A stretch of 64,000 bases of DNA from Juglans regia (lineage: Eukaryota; Streptophyta; Magnoliopsida; Fagales; Juglandaceae): contig NC_049909.1 in NCBI RefSeq assembly GCF_001411555.2, positions 8,935,485-8,999,484 of the forward strand. The letters are read 5' to 3'. Within the stretch, counting starts at the first letter, position 1, and every line of letters starts with the position of its first letter. Below are positions 51,701-63,602 of this stretch, piece after piece. The notes under the pieces are model-generated. The model ran no database searches. It was given only the letters and a program-made list of their open reading frames with translations, and was not told where the DNA came from. The position numbers and the translations under genes are program-made.

Positions 51701-52439
51701 CCCTTTGAAATGGGGTTAATCTTTTGTATCTAGAGAATCATACTGCATGGCTCTTACCTGGATTTTGGTTGCCTATTTGAATGGCTGTTGGGCCTCCTAT
51801 ACACTATAGACTTGCAGAAATTTCATCTAGGAATCTAGCTATCAAGTACATAAATTCCCTGATTTATGGTATAACTATACCCTTCCAAGAAAGATTCCAA
51901 AGTTTTCAAGCTAATATGCTCAATTAATATTATAGGACCCATTTTTTATATTTATCTCTCTTCCACTTAAACCCTCAAACTCAAACAAAAATTTAAGAAA
52001 ATCTTAGATTCAGTCCTAGAATGACCGAACAAGGAAATAACAAGCTACTCATGGTTGATTCTAGCTTGGTCTATTGCTTTGAAGTTTGCCCATTTGAGTC
52101 GATTAACCAACCTGAAGAAGAATATATTCAAGCTCAACTCCTTAGCCAGCCGAGATCGGGTTTCCAATTTGAGTTCTGCTTTCAAACGGTTACTACTAGC
52201 ATGTCCAACATATGCTCAGCAAAAAATCCTGAAATTATTGTGGGAGAAAAAAAGAGAAAGAAGAAAGTCCTGATTTTTATAGAGTAAATCTTCTAAGCAG
52301 TCCATCCGTCCTCCACCAAAAAACAGCCCTCCAATGGGTGAGTGCACGTAGGCTTTCCATTGGAACTTCTATGTGACCGCACATCAGGAGATAAAGCGAA
52401 ATGCATCCCCTCTCCAGTTCCTCTCGCTCCCCCTCTCAA
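51701..52439. other. Intergenic, nothing recognised
   Basis: No gene or repeat supported; two overlapping ORFs of 72 and 88 codons near 52,021-52,287 look like chance. Confidence 0.5.
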
Positions 52440-53313
52440 ACTGAGATCTCCAGAGCTAGTAGGACTCCATGTTTTGTGACCCATAGTCAAGCCACTAGCC
52501 ATGTCATGACAAGATTGGACAACCCCACAGCAGCTTCATGGGCATGTCAACCACATGCCAATAGCCATGTTAGCCATGCCAGCCATGCCCATGGCCCGTG
52601 CCATGGGCCAACGTAGGCCACCCATAGGCTCATGCATGCCATGGGTTAACTTGGCCCATGCCAACCATATTATTTATTATTATTATTTATTATTTAATTA
52701 TTTATTTTTCAAAGGACCTATTAGGAGTTTCCAAGTTGTAATCCTTATAAATAGGACCCTTAGGCTTTACCATCTTTTGGCAAATTCTCTAGTGGGTAGA
52801 CTATTTTGTTCTTGAGATCACCATTCAGTACTAAGGCACTTGGGCTATTTGGGGTGCAATACGTGAATACCCTAAGAGAGGATCACACCTTGCAATTCGT
52901 GAATAGGTATGGTTCAATCTATATTGTTCTTGCAACTTGGTGTAATTCGTGAATCCAAGTTGTTGTTCTCTTTGTTATTTTCAAATTCATCAATAAAGAG
53001 GTTTATTTTATCTATGTGCAATTCGTGAATCATAGTTGAATTGATCATATTTTGTTCACTTTGTTCTTGATTATTTATCACTTGTTCATCGCGTTCTTCA
53101 TTTGTTCTTGGTGTACATCCATTCCATTGCTCATTTGATCCATTTCATACCACATACTCAACAACCGTAGTGTTTGTCACCATTTTCATAAATTTGTCAA
53201 CTTACCATAAATTGTTCCCTCCAAACACCTTGCCTTAGCTGAAATACACAGCCTCCACTTTCACATACATCATTCGGCCAACCCTAGCATTGCCCTACTT
53301 TCCATATTAGTTC
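52440..53313 (+). mobile_element. Probable LTR fragment of another retrotransposon
   Basis: Promoter-like CTTATAAATAGGACCC near 52,743. Four spaced copies of CAATTCGTGAAT or CAATACGTGAAT-like text follow between 52,857 and 53,030, with CAATAAAGAGG near 52,990. Upstream is a stretch dense in CATGGGC and GCCATG palindromes (52,535-52,660). TATA followed by a polyadenylation-like signal and no ORF suggests an LTR, but I cannot find its ends or a partner. Confidence 0.4.
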
Positions 53314-53917
53314 TGTAACACTCGAGATCAGCACCAAGATGCTTTCTAAAATTTCTGAATTTATGCATATGAAAAGCTAGTTGATTTGTCAAATATTTAT
53401 ATGGGCCTATAAATATTTTTTAAGAGACAACTTGGAATATTGTAGAGTTTTGGTTTAAGGCCCAAATATTAAAAAGAGTAATTTCATTTATTTATTTATT
53501 TTTATTTACTACTATACTTGGACCCAAATATTTTTGAAATGGGCCAGAAGCTCAAGCTCGGGGGAACTTAGGATTTCACTCTATGCACATGCACGTTACA
53601 CCCTCATCTCTAGGGTTTCTTTTGTCATCCATCCATATATTCACACGTTCTTCATCCTCGACAAAAAAAAACCTAGTATAGCCGTTCTTGTTTTTTTTCC
53701 CCCTTTCCTCTCGATTTCCCACTGTCGAAACTCGGTTGTTGCCCAGCCAAGCGTAGCCAGCCATGGCTTCCCCCTATTGTAGAATCACAAGCCCCAACCT
53801 CCATCCCCACGTGAAACCGACAGCCACCTAGATTTCCCTTCCATGCTCACAATCGTGCGTGACCGTCCACCAGGAAAAAAAAAAATCAAACTTTGCACCT
53901 CATTGCCGTCCAAGAGG
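53314..53917 (+). mobile_element. Truncated Tekay-type LTR (chain unit A)
   Basis: Starts TGTAACACTCGAGATCAGC and matches the first 600 bp of the LTR at 54,906. At about 53,917 (GTCCAAGA) it jumps to internal-region sequence, so the rest of the LTR, the PBS and the start of the internal region are deleted. Confidence 0.85.
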
Positions 53918-54905
53918 TTTAGTTGGTATTTATATTTTTTCTATACATATTTTGATTTCTTTCCCTAGAACGTTTAACTGAGGTTAAGATCTCAGGATGG
54001 CTGGTTGTCATCGTGTTCGAAACTTTGGAGATTTGAGATTCCTCAGATTTTATGGAGAGGTTTGAGGTTTAGAGATGGTACATACTTTAAAAGTGATTTT
54101 GATGAGATTTAAGATCGTTGATTTCTGCGAGTTCCAGGATATGATTTTTGATGATATCTAAGGTTTTAGCACTTACGGACCTATGGAATGAGTTCCGTGA
54201 CATCTGAGATTTTAGATTTTGCATAATTCAAGGAAACAATTCTTATGACATTTGAGATTTTAATTTAGGTAGGCATATTCTGTTGACTGTAGGAAATAAT
54301 TTTGACAGGTTTTAAGGTTTAGATTTTAGGTTGACTTCGTGGAACGAGTTTTGATTAGGAACTAGAGGTTTAGACTTGTGATATTGATGTATTAGAGTCT
54401 ATGTACACGTTGGGAGACTTTGCAAAATTAAATCTGAAAAGTGTATGGACTGGTTAAATGTGAAGGTTAGTTCTTTTCAGATGTACTTGATTTGAGATAG
54501 AAAGTGTTTAGGACTACAAGTTGTTAGGGTGCGCAGCGGAAGCATGGTTTTGGTGATATGATAGTTTGAGAGTTTATTTCGTTATTTATTGAGGTTTTAT
54601 ATTAGGTGGAGAATTTGAAATTTATTTTTGGGTCTTTAATTGTATTATTGAGGTTCATATTTTAGACTTGAAATTGTAGTGTACGAGATCGTGAATGGCT
54701 AGAGAAAATATGGGAGAATATGATCATCAATATTGGAGGGTTAGAAGTTGGAATATTGGGGTCAGCAATTTTGGAATATTAATTAGGTTCGACATTATGA
54801 TTAACAAATGGGGTAGGTATGGAATCGTTGTAGCGGAAAAATATTTAGGTCTTGCTTGTGGTACTAGCAAATTTCGTGGACGGAATTTTTTTAAGGGAGG
54901 GAGAA
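53918..54905 (+). mobile_element. Non-coding internal region of chain unit A, with polypurine tract
   Basis: Alignable with 58,990-59,956 and 63,340-63,602 (GTTGGTATTTATATT, TTTCCCTAGAACGTTTAACT, CGAAACTTTGGAGATTTGAG). It ends in the polypurine tract AAGGGAGGGAGAA at 54,893-54,905, directly before the next LTR. No gag or pol. Confidence 0.82.
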
Positions 54906-57179
54906 TGTAACACCCGAGATCAGCACCAAGATGCTTTCTAAAATTTCTGAATTTATGCGTATGAAAAGCTAGTTGATTTGTCGAATATTTATATGGGCCT
55001 ATAAATATTTTTTAAGAGACAAGTTGGAATATTATAGATTTTTGGTTTAAGGCCCAAATATTAAAAAATAGTCATTTCATTTATTTATTTATTTTTATTT
55101 ACTACTATACTTGGACCCAAATATTTTTGAAATGGGCCAGAAGCTCAAGCCCGTGGGAACTTAGGATTCCACTCCATGCACATGCACATTACTCCCTCAT
55201 CTCTAGGGTTTCTTTTGTCATCCATCCATATATTCACACATTCTTCATCCTCGACAAAAAAAAAACATAGTATAGCCGTTCTTTTTTTTTCCCCTCTCCT
55301 CTCGGTTTCCCACTGTCGAAACTCGGTTGTTGCCAGCCAAGCATAGCCAGCCACGGCTTCCCCCTGTTGCAGAATCGCAAGCCCCAGCCTCCATCCCCAC
55401 GTGAAACCGACAGCCACCTAGATTTCCCTTCCGTGCTCACAGCAGTGTGTGACCGTCGACCAGGAAAAAAAAAATCAAACTTTGCACTCCGTTTCCGTCC
55501 AAGACCTTCACGGAAGCCCGAACGAGAGCGTCTCAAGCTCCTCTCGGGTTTTCCTTGTTGCTGTAAGCAATGGTAGTTCCTCCGCAAGCTACCAGCTTTC
55601 GTCGTAGCCTTGCACAACCGAGAACCAACACCTAGCAGTCGCAGCAACAAACTGTTGCGTTGGGAATGTTCATCATTCGGGCAACCTCAGCAACCTTGAG
55701 CAGCACACATGCACGGTCAACAGCGAATCAACACCTCCACATAGTTGCCGCCGGTTCATCCACCCCACGAAAACCTCTGTCCAGACCCCACCACCATGCC
55801 CAGCCACACGAAGCCGCTATCCAACGCCTCCCGTAGCCTCCGTTGCATGCCATGAAACTCCCCTGTTTTAGACAACCGAAACAGAGCAGTCATGGCTCAA
55901 CCAACTCACCACCCATAAGCCACCACCCCACCTATTGCCGTAGCTACAAGCGATGCTGACGCCCAAGCCACCTGTGATTGGATGCTGCTCTGGTCGACGC
56001 CCAGTCCCAGACTGTCGCACGCCTCGCTGCATCACGGTGAGTCTTCGTTCTCTCTTTCTTCGTCTCTCCCTCACTTTCCGTCTCCCTCACCGTGTTATTC
56101 TCTCTTGCTTCCAGTGCTCCGCCGAGATCACCACCGCTACGTCACTAACCTTCTAGCCCCTCACTGCGTCGCACGCTGCCACGTGATTCCTCCGTGAGTA
56201 AGCCCCTGCCATGCAAATTATTTGTTTTCCGTAGGTTTTTATTGGTTTTCAAAGAAATGAAGGAAATTACATTAGTGCCCTTTTACTACATGTTATATTA
56301 ATGTGCTTTAAAATTTTTATTATATATTGGTACACTCTTATATAATTATGATAACAGAAAATCACTTAAGCATTTTAACATGTCATTCAAGTAAAGATTT
56401 ATTTTAAGAGTAAATAATATTGGAGTAATGTTGTTTTTACACTTTAGATATGATTTAGTCTATTTAAAAACTAGTTTTGGTTTGCTTTAAAATATTTTGG
56501 GATAATCATATTATCTAGTATTAAAGTTTATAAGTTGTTTTCATTAATAAATAAGTTAGACTTTTAAATGTTTTTAGTCGAAGTTATCAAATGGACATTG
56601 GTGATTTTAGAAAGGGGTGATATATTTTGGGATTATGAGAATTTTAGGTTTTGAGGAATTAAATAGGTTATTTTAGAAGCTTAGGATTAAATAGCAAAAT
56701 ATGAGATTAATTGAAAATTTACGAGAATTACGTGATTATTTTATACGTGACGATTAATTATTATTTGACATTTTGAAGGAAATTCCGAAAAAGCTAAGTC
56801 CAGGTAAGCGGGGTCCCTGTACTAGACTTTGCACTAAAATAAAATGAGCTGAGGTTATTTTTGAAAAATATACATATTTAATTTTGAAAAGAAATTTGAA
56901 CTATCTCAGTTATTTGTTCTGCGTTACTCATGAGATTCTGTTTAAGAAGAAAGTATTTTCCATCATGACTGGTGTAGACAAGAACTTATTTTTGACATTC
57001 TATTTATGAACCTTGAAAAAGACAGCGAATATGAAATTTTTGCATAAATTATGTTGTAATATGATTTTGTTTTGTTCTGAAGATTTTGTTCAGTACACTG
57101 TTTGGATAAGACGTGAATTCTGAAAACCTTTGGCATGACTCTCTGATTCTGAATTTGATTCTGTTTCTGCTCTGTTCAG

Positions 57180-57330
57180 TTACGGCCCTGCCACGGGTGA
57201 TAATAGTGGCATAAAGCCCAACCACGTGTTACAATAGTGGATACGGCCCAACCACGGGTAATAATAGTGGATATGGCCCAACCACGTGTATTAATAGTGG
57301 ATACGACCCTGCCATGAGTTATAGTAGTGG
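57180..57330. repeat. LTR-internal tandem repeat, about 35 bp x 4-5
   Basis: Units of GGCCCAACCACGGGTAATAA plus TAGTGGATAC and variants. Related to, but shorter than, the 60-bp CCACGGG repeat in the sister LTRs. Confidence 0.85.
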
Positions 57331-57747
57331 TCTCTATTTTGAGTGCACACCTTGGTGACAGAGTGATTTATGTTCTGCTTGGCTATCCGCAGATGCACAA
57401 CCCTACCACGGGGGTTATACATGGCTTCTTTTCTGATATGATGTTCTGATGATGATGATGATCATTTATGCTATGCCGAAGGATATTTTTGAATGAAATT
57501 ATTTCTGAATCATCCCTTTGACATTTTGATAACATGTCTTGCTTTTGCACTCTAAAAATGAAAATGTTTTGTTCTGTATTATGATTTCTGTAAATGCTCA
57601 TGTTTACACACTAGTATATGTCCTCTGCTTACTAAGCTGTTGATAACTCACCACTTATCTCCATATATTTTTCAGATAATTTTGATGCTTCAGCTGGAGA
57701 ACAAGAGTAGGAAGTTTTAGCAGCTGTGATGATTGGAGTGGAATAAG

Positions 57748-57850
57748 TGCCTAATGGTGGTTTATAACCCTACCACGGGGTGAAACATGGAATATGGCCC
57801 AGCCACGGGTATAATGGTGGCTTATAACCCTACCATGAGGGTTAAACATG
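57748..57850. repeat. LTR-internal 60-bp CCACGGG repeat, second block
   Basis: Two units of GGTGGTTTATAACCCTACCA / GGCCCAGCCACGGG text, the same family as 29,629-29,810. Confidence 0.8.
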
Positions 57851-58464
57851 GTATTTGTCCCGATGTGATGCTAAGAGATAATATGATTATAATGTTTCAG
57901 TTTGGAAATGCCAATGGATTTTCTTTTTGGGAACAAGTTGGTTTTTTTGAAAATTTCGCCCCGATGTTTTGTAACAAGTTTTGTTTATGCATTCTGAAAG
58001 AAAATATGTTGTTTCTGCATTCTAAAAGAAAATTTTTTGTTTCTGCATTCTGAAAGTAAATGTCTTATTCTGCATACCGAACTTTATAAATGCTCATGTT
58101 TACATGCTAGTATATGCTCTCTGCTTACTGAGTTGTTGATAACTCACCCCCTTATCTCTACAATATTTTTCAGATATTATGATGGTTCAGCTGATGATCA
58201 AGATTATGAGGCATTGGGTGAGATGATTTAAGTGTAGTGGTTCAAGCATAAGAAATTTTTTATGAGTATTGTTGTATTTTATTAAGAAATTTTATTGTAT
58301 TGTGATGACTTGGCATTTTGAAAAATTGGTTATATTGAGGAAATTAGATTGAATCGAATTTTCTAAATGATATTGGGAATTTGGAGTCTATTTTTATATT
58401 GTTGGAATGTGAGATTAAGGGCTAAGAAGTAACTCTTCGACCCGTGAGGTACCGGGGCGTTACA

Positions 58465-59956
58465 GTTGGTATCAGAGCCAGGTTTGAATTCTGCATACTA
58501 TAGACCTTGGAGGTTTAGATTTCTGTGGGTTCATAGGATGTAAAGATTTCAGTGTAGGAACTTGAGGAATTTAAGGATGATCATGTGGATATTTGGGTTG
58601 GAATTCTGCATACTATAAACTAGGAAGAAATTTCAGATTTGGGGTTTAGAATTTTTTAAAGAATAAAAGATGATTATGTGGATAGTTAAGGTTTTAGATT
58701 TTGCAGACTTTATGATTGAGTTTTGGGATTTTGGATTTTTAGGGATTTTTAGATCCGACAAGCTTACTTTGTGGACTATAGGAGATAATTTTTATAAGAT
58801 TAATTCAAGGTTTAGATTTTTGTGGTTTAGATTCTAAAGATGTACGGGAGTTTAGAGCGATGTCGAGTTTATAATTATAGATGGTAGGAAGAGCTATATG
58901 AGCTGATTAAAGAAATGGCTAAGAATGGTTAAAACAAGTTCAAGATTTCACCGATTCATTTATTTATTTATTTTACTTGTTTTTAAATATTTTAGTTGGT
59001 ATTTATATTTTGTTTATACATATTTTGTTTTCTTTCCCTAGGACGTTTAGCTGAGTTTAAGATCTCACGATGACTGCTCATCGTCGAGTTCGAAACTTTG
59101 GAGATTTGAGATTCTTCAGATTTTATGGACTGAATATTTGGAGGCTTGAGGTTAAGAGATGATACATACTTTAAAAATGATTTTGAGAAGATGTTAGGTC
59201 GTAGAATTCTGCGGGTTTCAGGATATGATTTTTGATGATATGTATGGTTTTAGCACTTGCAGACCTATGGAATGAGTTCCACAAAATCTGAGGTTTTAGA
59301 TTTTGCATATTTTAAGGAAACAATTCTTATGACATTTGAGATTTAATTTCGGTAGGCATATTCTGTGGACTATAGAAAATAATTCTGATAGGTTTTTAAG
59401 GTTTAGATTTTAGGTTGACTTCGTGGAACGGATTTTGATTAGGAACTGAAGATTTAGACTTGTGATATTGGTGTATTAGAGTCTACATACACGTTGGAGT
59501 CTTTGCAAGTTAAATCAGAAAAGTGTATGGACTGGTTAAATGTGGAGGTTAGTTCTTTACCGATGTATGAGATTCAATATTTTTAGGACTATAAGTTGTT
59601 AGAGTGAGCAGCGGAAGCGTGGTTTTGGTGAGTGATAATTTGAGAGTTTTTTTTTTCGTTATTTATTGTGGTTTCATATTAGGTGGAGATTTTGGAATTT
59701 ATTATTTTGGTCTTTAATTGCATTATTAAGGTTTATAGTTTAGACTTGGAATTGCAGTATGCGCGAAAGTGTATGGCTAGGGAAGTATGGAAAAATATGA
59801 TCGACAATATTGGAGAGTTAGAATTTGAAATATTAGCTTCGACAAAATGATGGATGTTTGGAGTAGGTACGGAATGGTTGTAGCTGATAAATATCTAGGA
59901 TTTGCTTGTGGTATTAACAAATTTCGAGCCCGAAATTTTTTTTAAGGGGAGGAGAA
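58465..59956 (+). mobile_element. Non-coding internal region of chain unit B (1,492 bp)
   Basis: Bounded by the PBS and by the polypurine tract AAGGGGAGGAGAA (59,944-59,956), with no gag or pol in between. The sequence is leader-like. This is the layout of a non-autonomous derivative that would depend on proteins from an intact relative. Confidence 0.88.
58467..58480 (+). other. Primer-binding site, initiator tRNA-Met type
   Basis: TGGTATCAGAGCCA begins two bases after the LTR end. TGGTATCAGAGC is the classic complement of the 3' end of plant initiator tRNA-Met used by Ty3/gypsy elements. A decayed copy, TGGTATCTGAGACA, is at 62,907. Confidence 0.92.
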
Positions 59957-62735
59957 TGTGACACCCGGGTCTAGCATAGAGCTTGCAATCAATATACATA
60001 TTTATTTATTTATTTTATTATTTACTCCCAACCATTCTCTTCTCACTCATCCGTTCCTCATGCCCACGTACAAGAAGTTCCCCGCATCAAGCACGGGAAC
60101 TGCATGTAACCGTTGCCCCCATGCATGTAACCACCCTTTTCCCGTGCGTTTTGGTTTCTCAATAAACTTCACCTTGAAGATCGATGCTCTCTACCTTTAT
60201 TTTTATTTTTATTTTTATTTTCTATCTCCTCCGCACCAAGTCGGAAGGCACCTGGAAATCCACCACAAACCAGTTACTGCCTGCGTGAACCCGAGTTACC
60301 CAGCAACCTCCAACGGACGCTACCATCCAACCACTCCTCTTTGCAAGCAGCACCACCCTCCAGCCTGGTTCTAAGCCACTAGGAAAAAGACCACCCCCAT
60401 CGTGAACCTCAGTACAGACTGCAACCAACCACCACTCCACTGCCACAAACGAGACTGCCGAGATGCAACTTGGCGTCATTTTCCAAGTGTTGCTGCATCA
60501 GAAAAACTAGTGCCCTTGTGCACGCAGCCGAACGGAAACCACCCCATGCAAGCTTCCCCCTGCATGACGGAAGCCTCTGTCCTTTGCCCAGCCCCTCGTA
60601 GAACCATAAGCCACCGTGCCCAGCCACGCGAAGCCTCCGCCCAACGCCTCTCGCAGCCTCTATTGCAAACCACGGATTTCCCCTATTTTTCCTCCCCAAA
60701 ACAGAGTAGTTGCACCACAGACAACCCCCTATCCTCCACGCCATCACCTCCTTTGAAGCCTAGCCTCCATGTTCTCAACCCCCTAATCAACCCCTGCATG
60801 ACCTTCACCACCGCAAGCCTCCACTGGAAACAGCCTGGCCCAGCTATCGCAAGCACGTTCGCGCTGCCCTCGCTCTCTCTCCCCTTGTTGTTCTCTCTCT
60901 CTCTCTCTCTGTTCCACCGAGTTCACCACCTTCCACCGCACCGAGCGCCACACCCACCACCGCCAACCTCAGCCAGCTCCATACGTTGTCGCACGTTCCC
61001 TTCTCTCATGGTGTGCCTCTGCTTCGTAAATTACCTCACGTAGTATGAGCATGTTTTCAAATAGCAAAGCTTACCGTATAGTTGGTCAAGCATATATTAT
61101 TTGAGGTAAGTTACATCTTTACCCTTTGAGTACAAGCTGTATTGGCATGCTTTAAACTTTTAAATATGTATTAGTGTACTCTATTTTATTTGTGCTTACA
61201 GAAAAATCATTTAAATATTTTAACATGTTATTAAGTAAATATTTATGTTAAGAGTAAATAATATTGGTGTAATGTTATTTTTACACTTTAGATTTGTTTT
61301 AGTCTATTCAAAAATAGTTTTGGTTTATTTTAAAATACTTTGGGATAATTATATTATCTAGTATTAAACTTTATGGTTTGTTTTCAATAATAAATAGGTC
61401 AACTTTTAAATGTTTTAGTCAAGGTTATTAAGTCAATATTGATGATTTTAGAAAGCGATGTTTTATAATTCGAGATTATGAGATTTTAGGTTTTGAGGAA
61501 TTAAATAGGTTATTTTAGGAGTTTAGGCTTATATATTGTAATACGTGATTAATTGAAAATTTATGAGAATCACGTGGTTATTTTATAGGTGACGCTTAAT
61601 TATTGTTTGACATCTTTGAGGAAAATTCTGAAAAAGCTAAGAAGTCCAGGTAAGCGGGGTTTATATACTAGTTTTGCATAAAAGAACTTAAATGAGGTTG
61701 ACTTTGAAAATAGGCATGTTTGTTTTTGAAAAGAAATCTAAAAAACGACCTCAGATGTTTATTCTGCATATGCATAAATTCAATATAAGAGAAAGTGTTT
61801 TTTTTGTCATGACTGGTGTAGACATAAGCTAGTTTTGTGTATTTTGTTTCTGAACTATGCAAAAGAGCGAATATGAAAATCTAAAAGTTTTGTTATGAAC
61901 AAATGAAAATATTTTGATGTTTATCTCGAACATGTGAAGTGATCTAAAGCTATTAAGTATTTTGTTTTGATATGATGTGTCATCTGAAAACCTTGACATG
62001 AAGTTCTGATTCTTTATATGATGGTGATCTGATTCCGATGATATCTGTTCTGTTTTCTAGTATACGGCCCAGCCACGGGTATAATGGTTGTTTATAACCC
62101 TACCATGAGGGTTAAACATGGTATTTGTCCCGATGTGATGCTAAGAGATGATATGATTATATAATGTTTCAGTTTGGAAATGCCAATGGATTTTCTTTTG
62201 GGAACAAGTTTGTTTTTCTGAAAATTTCGCCCCGATATTTTGTAACAAGTTTTGTTTATGCATTCTGAAAGAAAATATGTTGTTTCTGCATTCTAAAAGA
62301 AAATTTGTTGTTTTTGCATTCTGAAAGTAAATGTCTTGTTCTGCATACCGAACTTTATAAATGCTCATGTTTACATGCTAGTATATGCTCTCTGCTTACT
62401 GAGTTGTTGATAACTCACCCCCTTATCTCCACAATATTTTTCAGATATTATGATGGTTCAGCTGATGATCAAGATTATGAGACATTGGGTGAGATGATTT
62501 AAGTGTAGTGGTTCAAGCATAAGAAGTTTTTTATGAGTATTGTCGTATTTTATTAAGAAATTTTATTGTGTTGTGATGACTTGACATTTTGAAAAATTGG
62601 TTATATTGAAGAAATTAGATTGAATCGAATTTTCTAAATGATATTGGGAATTTGGAGTCTATTTTTATATTGTTGGAATGTGAGTTTAAGTGCTAAAAAG
62701 TAACTCTCCGACCCGTGCGGGACCGGGGCGTTACA
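59957..62735 (+). mobile_element. Tekay-type LTR (chain unit C, 2,779 bp)
   Basis: From TGTGACACCCGGG to GGGGCGTTACA. The first 600 bp or so differ from unit B, but from about 60,610 onward the two align (GCCCAGCCACGCGAAGCC, then AGTCCAGGTAAGCGGGGTT and the CCACGGG repeat near 62,070). A 213-codon ORF at 60,402-61,043 lies wholly within this LTR and is Pro/Ser/His-rich; I treat it as chance. Confidence 0.85.
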
Positions 62736-62904
62736 TATGTTATTGAGATTTTCTTTATTGTCCCCATGGAGGAACTTAGATATTTGGATTGATTAAATTG
62801 ATTAATATTTTATTGGATTTTTCTGGATTTTATAGTTGTACTATTTAAGTTGATTTTAGGTATTAAGAGTTAACTCTTCGGACCTCTGGGATCGGAGCGT
62901 TACA
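62736..62904 (+). mobile_element. Tail of a second, different LTR
   Basis: After the unit C end, about 170 bp follow that end again in ATCGGAGCGTTACA and are then followed by a PBS. The text GAGTTAACTCTTCGGACC resembles the end of the LTR at 30,451 more than unit C, so two LTR tails lie in series. Confidence 0.7.
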
Positions 62905-63602
62905 GTTGGTATCTGAGACAGGTTTGAATTTTGCATACTATAAACCTTGGAGGTTTTGATATCTGTGGGTTTAGGAAGAAACTTCAGATTTGAGGAGTAG
63001 AATTTTAAAAGAATAAGAGATGATTATGTGGATACTTAATGTTTTATATTTTGCAGACTTTAAGATTGAGTTTTGAGATTTTTAGGTTTAGGGATTTTAG
63101 ATCCGACAAGCTTACTTTGTGGACTATAGGAGATAATCTTTATAATATTAATTTAAGGTTTAGATTTTTGAGGTTAGTTTCTAAAGATGTAAGGGAGTCT
63201 AGAGAAATGATATGTATATGGTAGGAAAGACTATATGAGTTAATTAAAGAAATGACTAAGAATGGTTAAAACAAGTTCAAGATTTTATTGATTTATAGAT
63301 TTATTTATTTATTTTAACTTTTTTTTTTAAATATTTTAGTTGGTATTTATATTTTTTCTATACATATTTTATTTTCTTTCCCTAGAACGTTTAACTGAGG
63401 TTAAGATCTCAGGATGGCTGGTTGTTGTCGAGTTCGAAACTTTGGAGATTTGAGATTCCTCAGATTTTATGGACTGAATAGGATGTTTGAGGTTTAGAGA
63501 TGGTACATACTTTAAAAGTGATTTTGATGAGATTTAAGATCGGTGATTTCTGCGAGTTCCAGGATATGATTTTTGATGATATCTAAGGTTTTAGCACTTG
63601 CA
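62905..63602 (+). mobile_element. Internal region of chain unit C, truncated
   Basis: Decayed PBS (62,907) followed by the same leader sequence as unit B, ending abruptly in GTTTTAGCACTTGC. Confidence 0.8.

Larger units (their letters stand above)
54906..58464 (+). mobile_element. Tekay-type LTR (chain unit B, 3,559 bp)
   Basis: From TGTAACACCCGAG to GGGGCGTTACA, followed at once by a primer-binding site. The U3-like part matches unit A. The later part matches the LTR at 59,957-62,735 and partly the one at 27,780. It has duplicated inner blocks: the 'GATAACTCACC ... TTTTCAGAT' segment occurs twice, near 57,650 and 58,138. Confidence 0.88.

Noticed and set aside
54695..54910. 71-codon ORF before an LTR start
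   Set aside because: It lies in the non-coding internal region and runs through the polypurine tract; chance ORF.
58467..58480. tRNA-like match (initiator Met 3' end complement)
   Set aside because: Only the primer-binding complement is present; it is a retrotransposon PBS, not a tRNA gene.
60402..61043. 213-codon plus-strand ORF, the longest in the window
   Set aside because: Lies wholly inside an LTR, is Pro/Ser/His-rich low complexity, matches no family I recognise, and the sister LTR has no matching ORF.
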